A stretch of DNA of 47,794 bases from Psychrobacter sp. bablab_jr014 (GCF_016464015.1 NZ_JACDXT010000040.1:1-47794); one strand, 5' to 3'; positions 1-9,907 are shown, counted from the stretch's first letter. Program-made: numbers and translations. The notes: a model not told the origin generated them from the letters alone.

Positions 1-194
1 AAAAATAATAAGAGATATAAACATTATATATTCATTATTGAATAAGAGTATGTTAATATTTTGCGCTAACATGGCTATGGTTTATTTTTTATAAAACAGA
101 CGCGATAATAAAACATAGTGTCTGATTGTCGCGTTTTGATTATGACCATGTGTATGAGTTTTACCCATTATTATTTATAACAGCAGAGGTTACT

Positions 195-512
195 ATGAGC
201 AACACTATCGATCTAGAAAGCTTGAACGTAGATGAACTACGCGCCATCACTGAAAATGCACAGCAGCTTATCAGCAAAAAACAAGACCAGCGTCTATTTG
301 ATGCGTACACGCAGTTTGAAGCCATCGCTGAAGAATGCAACACCACGATTGAAGAGATTCTAAAAGCGGGCGAGAGCTTAGAGAAAAAACGCAACATCAA
401 ATACCGCAACACCGAAAATGCCAGCGAAACTTGGACTGGCCGTGGCCGTAAACCAACATGGCTGGTAACCGCATTAGAAAATGGTCAAGACCTAGAAGAC
501 TTTGCCGTGTAA
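195..512 (+). CDS. H-NS family histone-like nucleoid-structuring protein
   Basis: This 105-residue protein has the H-NS/StpA/BpH3 layout. An N-terminal helical oligomerisation region (about residues 1-65) is followed by a basic C-terminal DNA-binding segment containing TWTGRGRKPTWL, the family's AT-hook-like core (G-R-G-R-K-P-x-W) that enters the minor groove of AT-rich DNA. It is expected to be a nucleoid protein that silences AT-rich or horizontally acquired genes. The open frame extends upstream to 126, but I chose the ATG at 195 because AGAGG sits just before it and the product then starts at the usual family position. It is monocistronic and followed by a strong terminator. The family assignment is firm; the regulon cannot be read from the sequence. 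Confidence 0.88.
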   Translation: MSNTIDLESLNVDELRAITENAQQLISKKQDQRLFDAYTQFEAIAEECNTTIEEILKAGESLEKKRNIKYRNTENASETWTGRGRKPTWLVTALENGQDLEDFAV

Positions 513-602
513 TTTTGGCAAAGGGAGTGATGATAAAGAGAATGTGTCAATAAGACGTCATAAATCATCATTAGACTGTCATAACATAAATAGGCAGTCT
601 AT

Positions 603-639
603 AAAGCCAGTATCTACCTATACAGATACTGGCTTTTTT
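603..639 (+). terminator. Rho-independent terminator after the H-NS-family gene
   Basis: A 13-bp perfect stem (AAAGCCAGTATCT at 603-615 with its complement at 624-636) encloses an 8-nt loop and runs into a T tract. It lies 90 bp after the H-NS-family stop codon and before gspN. Confidence 0.88.
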
Positions 640-721
640 ATGGTTGTTTTTTACTGTTATTAATGAGCGATTGTTTGTTATGATGGTGGCATTTTTATAC
701 TGTTTAAAAGAGTAGTGAGCT

Positions 722-1522
722 GTGGCGACATCCCAAGACTTTGCCCAAAAGCGTCCGCGCAAGCTATGGTGGCTGGTAGGCGGCGTGCTGTTTATGCTGA
801 TGGTACTGCTGCAAATGCCCGCCTCTTGGCTACTTGGTAAATACGCACCCGATAACCGCTATATACAGTATGTATCAGGCAATATCTGGCAAGGGTCGCT
901 AATTTGGCAGCTGCCGACCAGTGGCGGCGCGCTCACAGGTTCAGGGACGTGGACATGGCAGCCGTGGCAGCTGTTTTTGGGCAAATTTGGCGCAGATGCC
1001 CAGCTGCAATCAGGACAGACGCGGCTGGATGGTCAGCTGAGTATTGGCCGTCATGGCTGGTCTGTGGCAGAGATGGATGGCAAAATTTCGCCAGAGACGC
1101 TGCGCCGACTTATTAATTGGCAGCTGCCAGACACGCCCATTCAGGTCAATAATTTACAGCTCGCCTATCAAGACGCCGATAGCGGACAGGCGGCAGGATT
1201 TTATGATGCAGATGGGCAGCTGACATGGGTTGGCGGTACGCTCGGTTATCCAAGTGGTGGGCAGCATCTGTATTTGACCATACCACCGATGCGCGCACAA
1301 TTAAGCGCTGAACAAAAAGACAATCAAGCGCGTCTGCAACTTAATTTATTGGACAATCAAGACAAGCGCCTTGGCGATATTTATATTGATGGCAATCAGA
1401 TGCTCGATATCAGCTTAACGCAGCGTTTATTAGAGCAAATGCCCAACTATAAAGGCAAAGCGCCGCAAGATACCAATGTGGTGAGCGTGCGTCAGCCGTT
1501 GATGCAGTTGGGGGCGCGCTGA
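722..1522 (+). CDS. gspN: Type II secretion system protein N (GspN)
   Basis: GspN is a bitopic inner-membrane accessory protein of the type II secretion system. The 266-residue product has a short basic N-terminus, one hydrophobic segment (about residues 17-36) and a long beta-rich periplasmic part with repeated W/G-x-L motifs such as YVSGNIWQGSLIWQLP, typical of the family. Translation starts at a GTG, preceded by GAGTAGTGAGC. The stop codon overlaps the ATG of gspC in an ATGA arrangement, so the two are translationally coupled. The order gspN-gspC-gspD is seen in Moraxellaceae, where the remaining gsp genes lie elsewhere. GspN is dispensable in some species, and its exact role is unclear. 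Confidence 0.85.
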   Translation: MATSQDFAQKRPRKLWWLVGGVLFMLMVLLQMPASWLLGKYAPDNRYIQYVSGNIWQGSLIWQLPTSGGALTGSGTWTWQPWQLFLGKFGADAQLQSGQTRLDGQLSIGRHGWSVAEMDGKISPETLRRLINWQLPDTPIQVNNLQLAYQDADSGQAAGFYDADGQLTWVGGTLGYPSGGQHLYLTIPPMRAQLSAEQKDNQARLQLNLLDNQDKRLGDIYIDGNQMLDISLTQRLLEQMPNYKGKAPQDTNVVSVRQPLMQLGAR

Positions 1523-2478
1523 TGGCAGTAGCAATGAGTGCTTTGAAACCGTGGCTGGCGCGAGTACAGCGTACAGGCGTATTGTGGTTGCTGCTAGCGA
1601 TATTTTGGCTGTGTTGGGTCGCAGCGCAGCTGCTATGGCTCATCTTAGCACCGCCGCGCGCACCGATGCTGCCGCCTGTGCCCTTGACGCCAAAAAGCAC
1701 CATGAGCGCACAAAACAGCAGCCTGTTTGCCTTATTTACTGATGACGCGCCCGCCGCTACCAGCACGCCGCCACCCAATGTCAGCTTGACTGGGGTACTG
1801 CTGGCTGAGCCTGCATCCCTATCGTCTGCAATGCTGTCGGTCAATGGCGAAGTCGCCAACTATCGTATTGGCAGCACTTTAAAAGGCACGCAATATACCT
1901 TGGTGGCGGTCGACTGGAATACGGCCGTCATTAGCGATGCGCAAAACAAACAGACGGTAGTACGTCTTGCGGACAATTTGTCTTTAGATCAAAATCGTCC
2001 AGCACCAAACACCGTACAAAATGCCGCTTTGCCTGCCAATACCAGTGGTTTGCCCGCCTATGATGGTTTAGCGAACTTGCCTAATATGATACCCAGCGGG
2101 CCAATGGTGAATCCCAATGCACCAGCAAACAATACTGACGATAGAGACAGTGGGGCGGTCGCACCAGAGAGTAATAATCCTGCGGATGCTATCGACAGTG
2201 CCGCAGAGGCGCTGAAGAATAACCCTGCCAGTTATTTAAGCCGTATGGGTGTGATGGCATCAGGTAGTGGTTATCAGGTCACAGCGGCGATGCCTGCCAA
2301 TATACGCAATCGTTTGGGTTTAGAATCAGGCGATAGAGTGCTCAGCGTCAATGGCCAGAGCGTGGGCAGCAATCCTACTCAGGATGCCGATTTGCTAAAA
2401 CAAGTGCAGCAATCAGGCGAAGCACAGATACAAGTACAGCGCGGCGAGCAGGTAATTACCATTCGCCAGCAGTTTTAA
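1522..2478 (+). CDS. gspC: Type II secretion system inner-membrane protein GspC
   Basis: GspC links the inner-membrane platform to the secretin GspD and helps select substrates. The 318-residue protein has one membrane span (about residues 20-43), a proline-rich linker, a homology region (about residues 85-150, including SLTGVLLAEP) that binds the N0 domain of GspD, a low-complexity Asn/Pro/Ala linker, and a C-terminal PDZ domain (about residues 240-318) with the carboxylate-loop-like segment RLGLESGDRVLSVNGQ. The start overlaps the gspN stop; an ATG five codons later (1534) is an alternative. It lies directly upstream of gspD, its partner. The family call is secure from the domain order and context. 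Confidence 0.9.
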   Translation: MAVAMSALKPWLARVQRTGVLWLLLAIFWLCWVAAQLLWLILAPPRAPMLPPVPLTPKSTMSAQNSSLFALFTDDAPAATSTPPPNVSLTGVLLAEPASLSSAMLSVNGEVANYRIGSTLKGTQYTLVAVDWNTAVISDAQNKQTVVRLADNLSLDQNRPAPNTVQNAALPANTSGLPAYDGLANLPNMIPSGPMVNPNAPANNTDDRDSGAVAPESNNPADAIDSAAEALKNNPASYLSRMGVMASGSGYQVTAAMPANIRNRLGLESGDRVLSVNGQSVGSNPTQDADLLKQVQQSGEAQIQVQRGEQVITIRQQF

Positions 2479-2554
2479 GCCAATACAGCCTCGTGATGCA
2501 AGGTGACGGCTATCGATCTATTTTTGGTAATAAGTGACACAACAGCGAGTAACT

Positions 2555-4828
2555 ATGATTACAGGTAAGACCAAAAAAGCAGGGTATTCTGTGGGTAAGG
2601 CTGCGCTATCACCTATCGTGGCACCGCTGGTACAAGCAGTGCGTATGCTGTGTTTGAGTGTGCCGCTTTGGGTAGCGGCGACGGGCTTTGCCAATGCTGA
2701 GAGTTGGAAAGTCAATCTGCAAGATGCCGATATCAAAGCCTTTATTAATGAAGTGGCGACCATTACCAATCAAAACTTTGTGCTCGATCCGCGTATTAAT
2801 GGCAATGTCACAGTCATCTCTAACCGCGCCTTATCACGCGAAGAGATTTATCAGCTGTTTTTAAGCGTGATGCAGGTCAATGGTATCGCAGCGATTGATT
2901 CAGGCAATACCATTAAGCTTGTGCCCGACGCGGTCGCCAAGCAATCGGGCGTGGCGGTCGACTTGCGTGGTAATAGTGCAGGCGAAGCATTAGCGACCCG
3001 CGTGATTTACTTAACCAACACGCAAGCGGCAGAAATCTTGGGCGCGATTCGCCCCTTGATGCCGCAATCTGCGCACGCGGCTGCCGTCTCTGGCGTCAAT
3101 GCTTTGGTGCTTTCGGACCGTGCTGAGAGTTTAAACCAGCTGACCGCGTTGATTCGTGATTTGGACAGCAATGTTAATGATAGCCTGCGCGTCATTCCGC
3201 TGCGTCATGTCGATGCTGAACGTATGATGGAGCTGATCAGCGCGCTGACCGCAGGGACAGGCGGTGCGCAATCGACAGGCAGCAATCAACTCAAAGTCAT
3301 TGCAGACGCCGCAAGCGACCGTATCTTGGTTAAAGGCAGTCCTGAGATGATTGCCAAAGTCCAAGCGATGGTTGAGCAGCTGGACACCATACCCACTCGC
3401 CGCTTAAGTGGCTTGCGCGTTTTTCGTTTAAAGTACGCCAGCGCAGGGCACATTGCTGAGATGCTGCGCGGCTTACTGGCCAATCAATCAATCAACAGCA
3501 CGGGCGCAACCTCAACCTTAGAGCCTGCCTCGTTAGACAATGCCAGTGGTGGTACAAGTACGTTAGGCAGTACAAGCACTGCAGCGGCTAGTAATACACC
3601 CGCCACCAGCGTCACCAATAGTGGCAACGTGAGCAGTGTAGGCACGGGTGGTATTGGTGGACGACCCTTTAGCATTATTGCAGACGAAACCCAAAATGCC
3701 GTTATTGTCAACGCCGCGCCTGAGCTGATGCTCGAGATTGAAGATGCGGTCAATCAATTGGACAGTCGGCGTGCGCAGGTCTTGATTCAAGCCGCTATTG
3801 TGGAAATCTCAGGCGACGATGCCAAGCAGCTCGGAGTCCAGTGGGCGCTGGGTAATGCCAATAGCGGCTATGGTGTGGTTAACTTTAGCAATGTCGGCGC
3901 GAGTGCCACCTCACTTGCCGCAGCGGCGCTCTCGGGCGGCTCGTCAACGGCGATTAGTGCTGCTGCCAGCTCCATTGCAGGCGCGCTCATTGGTATCGGC
4001 GACAGCAGCAAAGACAGTAATGGCAACACGCAATTTTATGGCGCGATTTTGCAAGCGCTTGACTCCACCACCAGTGCTAATTTGCTATCTATGCCCTCTA
4101 TTTTGACGCTTGATAATGAAAAGGCGAGCATTTTAGTGGGTCAAAACGTGCCCTTTGTCACAGGCTCGTATACCACAAGTGGCAACAGCTCAGACAATCC
4201 TTTTCAGACCATTGAGCGTAAAGACATCGGTATTAACTTAAACGTCATACCGCATATTGGTGACAACGGCACCGTGCGTCTCGAAGTCTCGCAAGAGGTG
4301 TCTTCTGTCGTGCCAGGCAGCACATCCAATGCCAGTGGCTTGATTACTAATAAAAGCCTTATCAATACCACGATATTGGCGGACGATCAGCAAACCATTG
4401 CTTTAGGCGGCTTGATGCGCGACAACACCACCACCAATCAACAAAGCGTTCCAGGCCTTGGCAGGGTGCCTGTGATTGGGCGCTTGTTCCGCTCGGACAG
4501 CGACAGTACGCAAAAGAGCAACCTGATTATCTTTTTGCAGCCAACCATCTTGCGCGACGGCGGCGCAGTCGCCAGTGTGACTGAGCGCAAGTACAATCAA
4601 ATGCGCGTGTTGCAACTGGTCATTGATAAAAACGGCACGATTAAGCAACTGCCACTTAGCGGTACTGAGGGCTGGGATGGTGATGTAAGCCAAGATTATG
4701 AGCTGATGCCCTTAAATCCTTTAGTGCCCAAACGAGACCAAAGCACGGCACCGTCAGGCTTTACCAGAGTCAGTGAGGATGCGAACACCAGCACGGGTGG
4801 GCTGCGCACTTATCCGCTACAGCGCTGA
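2555..4828 (+). CDS. gspD: Type II secretion system secretin GspD
   Basis: GspD forms the multimeric outer-membrane channel of the type II secretion system. The protein has a long basic, hydrophobic signal peptide ending near GFANAES. It then has an N0 domain (starting WKVNLQDADIKAFINEV), N1-N3 repeats of the KH-like fold, and a Ser/Thr/Gly-rich insertion in N3 (about residues 315-365). The C-terminal secretin domain includes VPFVTGSY and the LGGLMRD and PGLGRVPVIGRLF motifs. About 757 residues is a little above the family's usual 650-750, because of the low-complexity insertion. An in-frame GTG at 2534 is an alternative start; I preferred the ATG at 2555 because it has AGCGAG five bases upstream. 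No pilotin-binding tail can be recognised with confidence. Confidence 0.93.
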   Translation: MITGKTKKAGYSVGKAALSPIVAPLVQAVRMLCLSVPLWVAATGFANAESWKVNLQDADIKAFINEVATITNQNFVLDPRINGNVTVISNRALSREEIYQLFLSVMQVNGIAAIDSGNTIKLVPDAVAKQSGVAVDLRGNSAGEALATRVIYLTNTQAAEILGAIRPLMPQSAHAAAVSGVNALVLSDRAESLNQLTALIRDLDSNVNDSLRVIPLRHVDAERMMELISALTAGTGGAQSTGSNQLKVIADAASDRILVKGSPEMIAKVQAMVEQLDTIPTRRLSGLRVFRLKYASAGHIAEMLRGLLANQSINSTGATSTLEPASLDNASGGTSTLGSTSTAAASNTPATSVTNSGNVSSVGTGGIGGRPFSIIADETQNAVIVNAAPELMLEIEDAVNQLDSRRAQVLIQAAIVEISGDDAKQLGVQWALGNANSGYGVVNFSNVGASATSLAAAALSGGSSTAISAAASSIAGALIGIGDSSKDSNGNTQFYGAILQALDSTTSANLLSMPSILTLDNEKASILVGQNVPFVTGSYTTSGNSSDNPFQTIERKDIGINLNVIPHIGDNGTVRLEVSQEVSSVVPGSTSNASGLITNKSLINTTILADDQQTIALGGLMRDNTTTNQQSVPGLGRVPVIGRLFRSDSDSTQKSNLIIFLQPTILRDGGAVASVTERKYNQMRVLQLVIDKNGTIKQLPLSGTEGWDGDVSQDYELMPLNPLVPKRDQSTAPSGFTRVSEDANTSTGGLRTYPLQR

Positions 4829-4836
4829 GGATGATA

Positions 4837-5034
4837 ATGACACAATCAAAAGGTGCAACGACGCAGACCGATGCGTCAACGCCCAATAAACAGGTTAAGA
4901 GACGTCCTAAAAAATGGCAACTGCTACTGCTAACAGGTATTGCGCTTACACTTATTCCAAGACGCAGTAGTCGCCGTACAGATAGGGTGACAAACAATCT
5001 ACCTTTAAAGAATAGGACTGATGCAGACAAATAA
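4837..5034 (+). CDS. Small hypothetical membrane-associated protein downstream of gspD
   Basis: This 65-residue ORF starts eight bases after the gspD stop and has a well-placed GAGG six bases before the ATG at 4837; an ATG at 4831 is less well spaced. The product has a Thr/Ser/Gln-rich hydrophilic N-terminus, a basic stretch (VKRRPKKWQ), one short hydrophobic segment (about residues 27-41) and a second Arg-rich patch after it. I recognise no family. It could be a small accessory protein of the secretion operon or a chance ORF. The ribosome-binding site and tight spacing favour a real gene, but the evidence is modest. Confidence 0.42.
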   Translation: MTQSKGATTQTDASTPNKQVKRRPKKWQLLLLTGIALTLIPRRSSRRTDRVTNNLPLKNRTDADK

Positions 5035-5175
5035 AGTATAAATTTGTGCCACTCTATGTCTGTTAATGGCGTTTCGTGTAAGTAATGTCATGAAAAGCGA
5101 TAAGCTGTGCTCCTTTGCGCTATCATTTTGGGTATTATTAAAAGAACTGTCGTTACTCTACTGATCGTGCCCTTT

Positions 5176-6207
5176 ATGACCATTTTTTCTCGTTTTGCTC
5201 ATTTATTCTATGCATCGCGCTTGCCCTTAAGCATCGCAGTGATAGGGCTGCTGTTTGGCTGCCAGCCGCAGCCCAAATCGATGTTCGAGCAGCAGGCAGA
5301 ATTTGAGACGGTTGAATCAAGTGACACTGCAGCTACAGATGCGCAAACGAATACGGATACGACCGCTGTGGTAAAACCTTTACAGGCTGTCGATACCTCA
5401 GCGCCGACGATAGATGTCGTGCATCGTCAAGCCATCGCTCGGCAGCGTGGCTGTCCCGCTGATAATGCCGATTGCCAATCATTTGAGCTCAATGTTTTAC
5501 ACTTCCGTCCAGAGCAACCATGGCTCACCACCATTATGTGGCAAAGTATTGCGCGTATTTTAGCGCCTGAGATGCCATTAACCAGCCAAGACGAAGCCGC
5601 TAAAAAGACGGTTAGTATCTTGTTTAATCAAATTGCCTATAGCGAGCAGCGAGTCAAGACCTTACCGCTACACCAGCGTATTGACACTGACTTGGTTTTA
5701 AACCCTCAAAGTACGGCGCAAGCTAAGGCCGCAAACACCCAAACCGACGCGCCCGCTCATACTGGATACTTGGTTATACGTCTGACCAATACAGATACAG
5801 GGGCTGAACGCCAGTTTGCACACTATGTAATGCTGGATATGCAAACCCAGTTACAACTGACGCTCTCTGACATTTTGCTGCCGCATATCACGCATGAGCA
5901 GTTACTAGACACCTTTCAAGATGCCAAAAAAGAATGGCTCAGCACGCAAGGCATCGCCGCTGAAAAACAAGATGATTGGCCACTTGCTTTATCAAAGCAG
6001 TGGTATTTAGATAGCGAAGGACTGCACATGGTCTATCAGTCTGAAGAGCTGCTGGCAGGTAATACCGAGGCGGTAGACTTAATGGTACCTTATGGATTAA
6101 TCGACGGTTTAATCAAACCGCGCTACATCGTCCATGCCGCTACTGATAAATCAACGGATAATGAAAAAGCACCGAATACGGCGAGCGTCAGCCTAGAGAG
6201 CGAATAA
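5176..6207 (+). CDS. DUF3298 (RsiV-like C-terminal domain) lipoprotein
   Basis: The start at 5176 gives a 343-residue protein with a typical lipoprotein signal: basic N-terminus, hydrophobic core and lipobox LLFGC, with the modified Cys followed by QPQPKS. The mature part begins with an acidic Thr/Asp/Ala-rich linker. It continues into a globular domain (about residues 130-325) whose C-terminal half, LDSEGLHMVYQSEELLAGN then DLMVPYGLIDGLIKPRY, matches the DUF3298 pattern also found at the C-terminus of the anti-sigma factor RsiV. No lysozyme-binding or sigma-factor-binding function can be inferred. The frame is open upstream to a GTG at 5107, but that extension would displace the signal peptide. 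Gene position suggests independent transcription. Confidence 0.7.
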   Translation: MTIFSRFAHLFYASRLPLSIAVIGLLFGCQPQPKSMFEQQAEFETVESSDTAATDAQTNTDTTAVVKPLQAVDTSAPTIDVVHRQAIARQRGCPADNADCQSFELNVLHFRPEQPWLTTIMWQSIARILAPEMPLTSQDEAAKKTVSILFNQIAYSEQRVKTLPLHQRIDTDLVLNPQSTAQAKAANTQTDAPAHTGYLVIRLTNTDTGAERQFAHYVMLDMQTQLQLTLSDILLPHITHEQLLDTFQDAKKEWLSTQGIAAEKQDDWPLALSKQWYLDSEGLHMVYQSEELLAGNTEAVDLMVPYGLIDGLIKPRYIVHAATDKSTDNEKAPNTASVSLESE

Positions 6208-6278
6208 CCAAATAATTAAAGAATAACAACTATATATCGTCTTAAACTCACAACAAAAAACTTATTAAAAAGGACACC

Positions 6279-7205
6279 ATGCTCACCGCCGACACCATAT
6301 GCCCACCACCACAGATGCCAATGTATCCGCTGATTGATACCCATACCCATTTTGATGATGCCTCATTTGTGCCTGACCGTCCTGAGCAAGCGCAGTTGGC
6401 ATGGGCGCGCGGGGTGCGGCATTTACTATTGGTGGGCTATGTAAATGAGCACATAGCGCGTCTGTATCAAGTACAAAAAGAACTAAACCAGCTGGCAACG
6501 ACCGCTGACCCAGTACCCAAAGCCCACGTGGCGTTAGGATTACATCCCTTTTATATCGACCAGCACACAGAGGCGCACTTAGAGGCTTTAGCAGCACAGA
6601 TTAAGACAACGCGTCCCATTGCGATAGGCGAGATAGGCTTAGATACCTTTACTACTGATATGAAAGCGCCTGACATGGTTGCTAAGCAAACGCGATTTTT
6701 TCATGCCCAGCTAGACATGGCTGTTCAGTATCAGCTGCCTGTGCTGCTACATATCCGTAAAGCACATGCCCAAGCGCTTGCTATATTAAAAAAACATGCT
6801 TATAACGCGCATGAGTTAGGCGGTATTGCCCATAGTTTTAGTGGGGGAGAACAAGAAGCCAAAGCCTTTGTGAAACTGGGTTTTAAGCTTGGTGTCACAG
6901 GACAAATTACCAATCCCAATGCCAAAAAACTGCGCCGCGCCATTAAAGCGGCAGTGCAAGAATATGGCATCGCCTGCCTCGTCATCGAGACTGACTGTCC
7001 TGATATGCTGCCTGTTATGTGTCAGCCTAACCATAACGAGACGGTAGAGGGCGCAGCTGCAATGACACGCAATACCCCCGCCAATTTGACATGGGTACTC
7101 AATGCGTTAAGTGAGCTGCTAAACTGCGCAGCTACTGACCTTGCACCGCAATTATGGCACAATAGTTGCTACGCACTACAGTGTGATTGGGCGTATCCCG
7201 CTTAA
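6279..7205 (+). CDS. TatD family metal-dependent hydrolase / DNase
   Basis: This is a 308-residue TIM-barrel metallohydrolase of the TatD family, enzymes that cleave DNA or RNA using divalent metals. The metal-site motifs appear in order: DTHTHFD near residue 18, GEIGLDTF near 116, HIRKAH near 160, AHSFSGG near 185 and ETDCPDM near 237. It has AAGG seven bases before the ATG. The product has an extra N-terminal stretch of about 15 residues before the first motif, so the ATG at 6315 or 6321 could be used instead. Several TatD paralogues usually coexist in gammaproteobacteria, and the specific subtype (TatD, YcfH, YjjV) cannot be settled here. Confidence 0.85.
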   Translation: MLTADTICPPPQMPMYPLIDTHTHFDDASFVPDRPEQAQLAWARGVRHLLLVGYVNEHIARLYQVQKELNQLATTADPVPKAHVALGLHPFYIDQHTEAHLEALAAQIKTTRPIAIGEIGLDTFTTDMKAPDMVAKQTRFFHAQLDMAVQYQLPVLLHIRKAHAQALAILKKHAYNAHELGGIAHSFSGGEQEAKAFVKLGFKLGVTGQITNPNAKKLRRAIKAAVQEYGIACLVIETDCPDMLPVMCQPNHNETVEGAAAMTRNTPANLTWVLNALSELLNCAATDLAPQLWHNSCYALQCDWAYPA

Positions 7206-7245
7206 ACACATAGCGGCTGTTTATACTAAGATAAGATGAGTAATT

Positions 7246-8097
7246 ATGAGCGTAACAACGACCCACGCAGTCAAAGATGCAAATGTTAGTTTTGATGTGA
7301 GTGATGAAACACCATCCAAAGATGATGATCAATACGAGCGCCGTTTTCAAGGGACTAAAACCTTGTATAGCGAAGCGGCGTTTGCGCGTTTTGCAAATGC
7401 GCATGTTTACGTGATTGGTGTCGGTGGGGTTGGCTCATGGGCGGCTGAAGGATTGGCACGGACAGGGGTCGGCACGATTACCTTGATTGATATGGATGTT
7501 TTGGTCGCCTCTAATGTCAATCGCCAGCTGCCTGCATTAGATGAAACGTTTGGCCAAAGTAAAATCGAAGCGATGGGCGCGCGGTTGACGCAAATTAACC
7601 CCAAGCTGACATTAAACTTAGTGGATGATTTTTTAACGCCAGATAACGTTGCCGCATTATTACCTGATAAAGCAGCAGCAAAACAAGCGGCATTAGAAAA
7701 TAGACCAGTGGTTATTTTAGATTGTGTTGATGATATGTCTGCAAAGCTTGCTATTGCATTGCACTGCCGTTTTAATAAACTAAAGCTTGTGTGTGCTGGC
7801 GGGGCTGGTGGTAAGATTGACCCTAAGCAAATTACTGTTAGCGATTTAAAAGACTGCTATCAAGATCCACTATTAGCAAGGCTTAGAAACAAATTACGTC
7901 ATGAAAAGGGCATCAATAGTCAGTTAAAAGAAAAGTTTGGTATTCGCTGTGTGTATTCTACAGAGCCACCTATTGTTGATAAAAGCTGTCAGACGAACGG
8001 TTTGCATTGCGGTGGTTACGGTTCTGCAGTGACGATTACCTCAATAGTTGGTATGATGATGGTCAGTGAAGCGCTTGGGCTGATTGGCAAAGCGTGA
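7246..8097 (+). CDS. tcdA: tRNA threonylcarbamoyladenosine dehydratase (TcdA/CsdL)
   Basis: TcdA is an E1-like (ThiF/MoeB fold) enzyme that uses ATP to cyclise t6A37 to ct6A on tRNAs decoding ANN codons. The 283-residue product has the nucleotide-binding motif VIGVGGVGSWAAEGLART (about residues 55-72) and the adenylation-site segment TLIDMDVLVASNVNRQ. A downstream Asp motif (ILDCVDDMSAK) and the C-terminal GSAVTITSIVGMMM segment are also typical of YgdL-type proteins. An N-terminal extension of about 35 residues, acidic and low in complexity, precedes the domain. It follows the TatD gene by 40 bp and may be cotranscribed with it. No sulfur-carrier or CsdA/CsdE gene is present nearby. Confidence 0.9.
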   Translation: MSVTTTHAVKDANVSFDVSDETPSKDDDQYERRFQGTKTLYSEAAFARFANAHVYVIGVGGVGSWAAEGLARTGVGTITLIDMDVLVASNVNRQLPALDETFGQSKIEAMGARLTQINPKLTLNLVDDFLTPDNVAALLPDKAAAKQAALENRPVVILDCVDDMSAKLAIALHCRFNKLKLVCAGGAGGKIDPKQITVSDLKDCYQDPLLARLRNKLRHEKGINSQLKEKFGIRCVYSTEPPIVDKSCQTNGLHCGGYGSAVTITSIVGMMMVSEALGLIGKA

Positions 8098-8156
8098 GTG
8101 CTCATGATACGTGACAAGCATTTAACTCTATTTCCTGTTGAACTATGGAGACTTAA

Positions 8157-9893
8157 GTGTCTACTTATACTTATCCAATAGCCGCCGATGAAAAAGCACG
8201 CATTGCTAAATTGCGCGAATATAAGGTTTTAAACAGCGATGTTGAGCCTGCTTTTTCACGTCTGACCAATATGGTCAAGATGTTCTTTGATGTGCCTATT
8301 GTCGCTATTACCTTTATGGATGAAGAAACGCAGTATCTAAAGTCACCTCATGGTCTTGGTAGTGTCTGTAGTACGCCGCGTAGTGCTGCCATCTGTAATT
8401 ACACGGTATTGTCTAACGATGTGTTTGTCGTGCCTGATTTGAGTGCTGATAAGCGTTTTATTCACAATATTTTAGTGACCGAGCCGCCACATATTCGCTT
8501 TTACGCAGGCGCGCCGATTGTTTTAAAAGAAGACAACCAAACATTTCGTTTGGGCTCGCTATGTGTGATAGATACCCAGCCAAAGCACGACTTTGATAAA
8601 CAAAAACAGCAACTACTTGCTGAGTTTGGTGCGATGGCGGCAGATGCATTGCAGCTACACAAAAACCAGCGCCAAGCCAAACACGACAGTCAAATGAAGT
8701 CTGAGTTTTTGGCCAATATGAGTCATGAAATCCGTACACCCATGAATGGCATCATGGGTATGGTCGATATGCTAGACGATACGCCGTTGACAGAGGAGCA
8801 GCGCGATTATGTGGACAATATCAAGACATCGACCGACCATTTACTTGTTATTATTAATGGTATCTTAGACCTATCCAAAGTCGAAGCGGGTAGAATGACC
8901 ATTGATAGTGTGCCGATGAATTTATCGGCGCTTTGTAATGAAGTGGTTAGCCTATTTACTGCCAAAGCGCGAAAACGTGGTTTAACGCTTGATTATCACT
9001 ACACAGGCGAGCTGTCACCTTATGTCCAAGGTGATCCCGTGCGCTTAAAGCAGATATTGGCCAACTTGGTGAACAATGCCATTAAATTTACCCGCGAAGG
9101 TGGGCGCGTTAATATCAATGTGACTTATGCTTTGTACAGTAATTGGTCGTATTGTGTGGTTCAGGACAAAGACAGCAATGATGAAAACTGTAGTGAGATG
9201 ATATGTATCGCAGTGACTGATACGGGCGTGGGTATCAAGCCTGAGTCATTAGAAGCAATTTTTGATGCATATAATCAAGCAGACAAATCGACGCATCGCC
9301 TATATGGCGGCACAGGATTGGGGCTATCAGTATGTAAATCTTTAGTTGAGCTGATGGGTGGCAGTATCCGTGTCAAAAGCGACGTCGGTGTGGGTACGAC
9401 CTTTGAGGTGATTTTACCATTACCAACACTTGATCATGAGCAATATGAGGTTTCACAGTACGCAACCCGCGTTGAGCCTGAACCATTGACCCAGTGTACA
9501 GGACACGTTTTATTGGTCGAAGACGACAATGTGAACGCCATGATTGCCAAAAAAGCCTTAGTCAGCTGCGGTCATACGGTCACACACGTTATGGACGGAC
9601 AAAAGGCGGTGGAAGCCTTTGCCGATGATCCCAAGCATTATGATGTTATCTTAATGGATCATCACATGCCGATTATGGATGGTATTCATGCCACGCTTAA
9701 ATTGCGTGAAATGTATGATGAGGCGACGCTGCCACCCATTATTGCTTTAACTGCTAATGCGATGGACGGCGAGCGTGAACGCTATTTGCAAGCAGGTATG
9801 CAGGATTATTGTACCAAGCCGTTTAAAAAGGAGCAGTTAAATGCGATTGTTCAATATTGGCTCATGCACAAGTATTCAATGCAAATGGACTGA
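8157..9893 (+). CDS. Soluble hybrid sensor histidine kinase with GAF and receiver domains
   Basis: The 578-residue protein contains an N-terminal GAF sensor domain (about residues 22-165), a HisKA dimerisation domain with H-box [14 protein letters not shown] (phospho-accepting His190), a HATPase domain with N box and GTGLGLS glycine-rich loop (about residues 295-430), and a C-terminal receiver domain (about residues 455-572) with phospho-accepting Asp501 in ILMDHHMP. There is no signal peptide or membrane segment, so it senses a cytoplasmic or diffusible cue. It starts at GTG with GGAG nine bases upstream. No histidine-phosphotransfer domain or separate response regulator lies next to it, so the output partner is encoded elsewhere. 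The ligand of the GAF domain, which has several Cys residues, is unknown. Confidence 0.88.
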   Translation: MSTYTYPIAADEKARIAKLREYKVLNSDVEPAFSRLTNMVKMFFDVPIVAITFMDEETQYLKSPHGLGSVCSTPRSAAICNYTVLSNDVFVVPDLSADKRFIHNILVTEPPHIRFYAGAPIVLKEDNQTFRLGSLCVIDTQPKHDFDKQKQQLLAEFGAMAADALQLHKNQRQAKHDSQMKSEFLANMSHEIRTPMNGIMGMVDMLDDTPLTEEQRDYVDNIKTSTDHLLVIINGILDLSKVEAGRMTIDSVPMNLSALCNEVVSLFTAKARKRGLTLDYHYTGELSPYVQGDPVRLKQILANLVNNAIKFTREGGRVNINVTYALYSNWSYCVVQDKDSNDENCSEMICIAVTDTGVGIKPESLEAIFDAYNQADKSTHRLYGGTGLGLSVCKSLVELMGGSIRVKSDVGVGTTFEVILPLPTLDHEQYEVSQYATRVEPEPLTQCTGHVLLVEDDNVNAMIAKKALVSCGHTVTHVMDGQKAVEAFADDPKHYDVILMDHHMPIMDGIHATLKLREMYDEATLPPIIALTANAMDGERERYLQAGMQDYCTKPFKKEQLNAIVQYWLMHKYSMQMD

Positions 9894-9907
9894 ATTTTTA
9901 ATGACAA

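Noticed and set aside
126..194. N-terminal extension of the H-NS-family protein
   Set aside because: The ATG at 195 has AGAGG upstream and starts at the normal family position; the extension has no homologous features.
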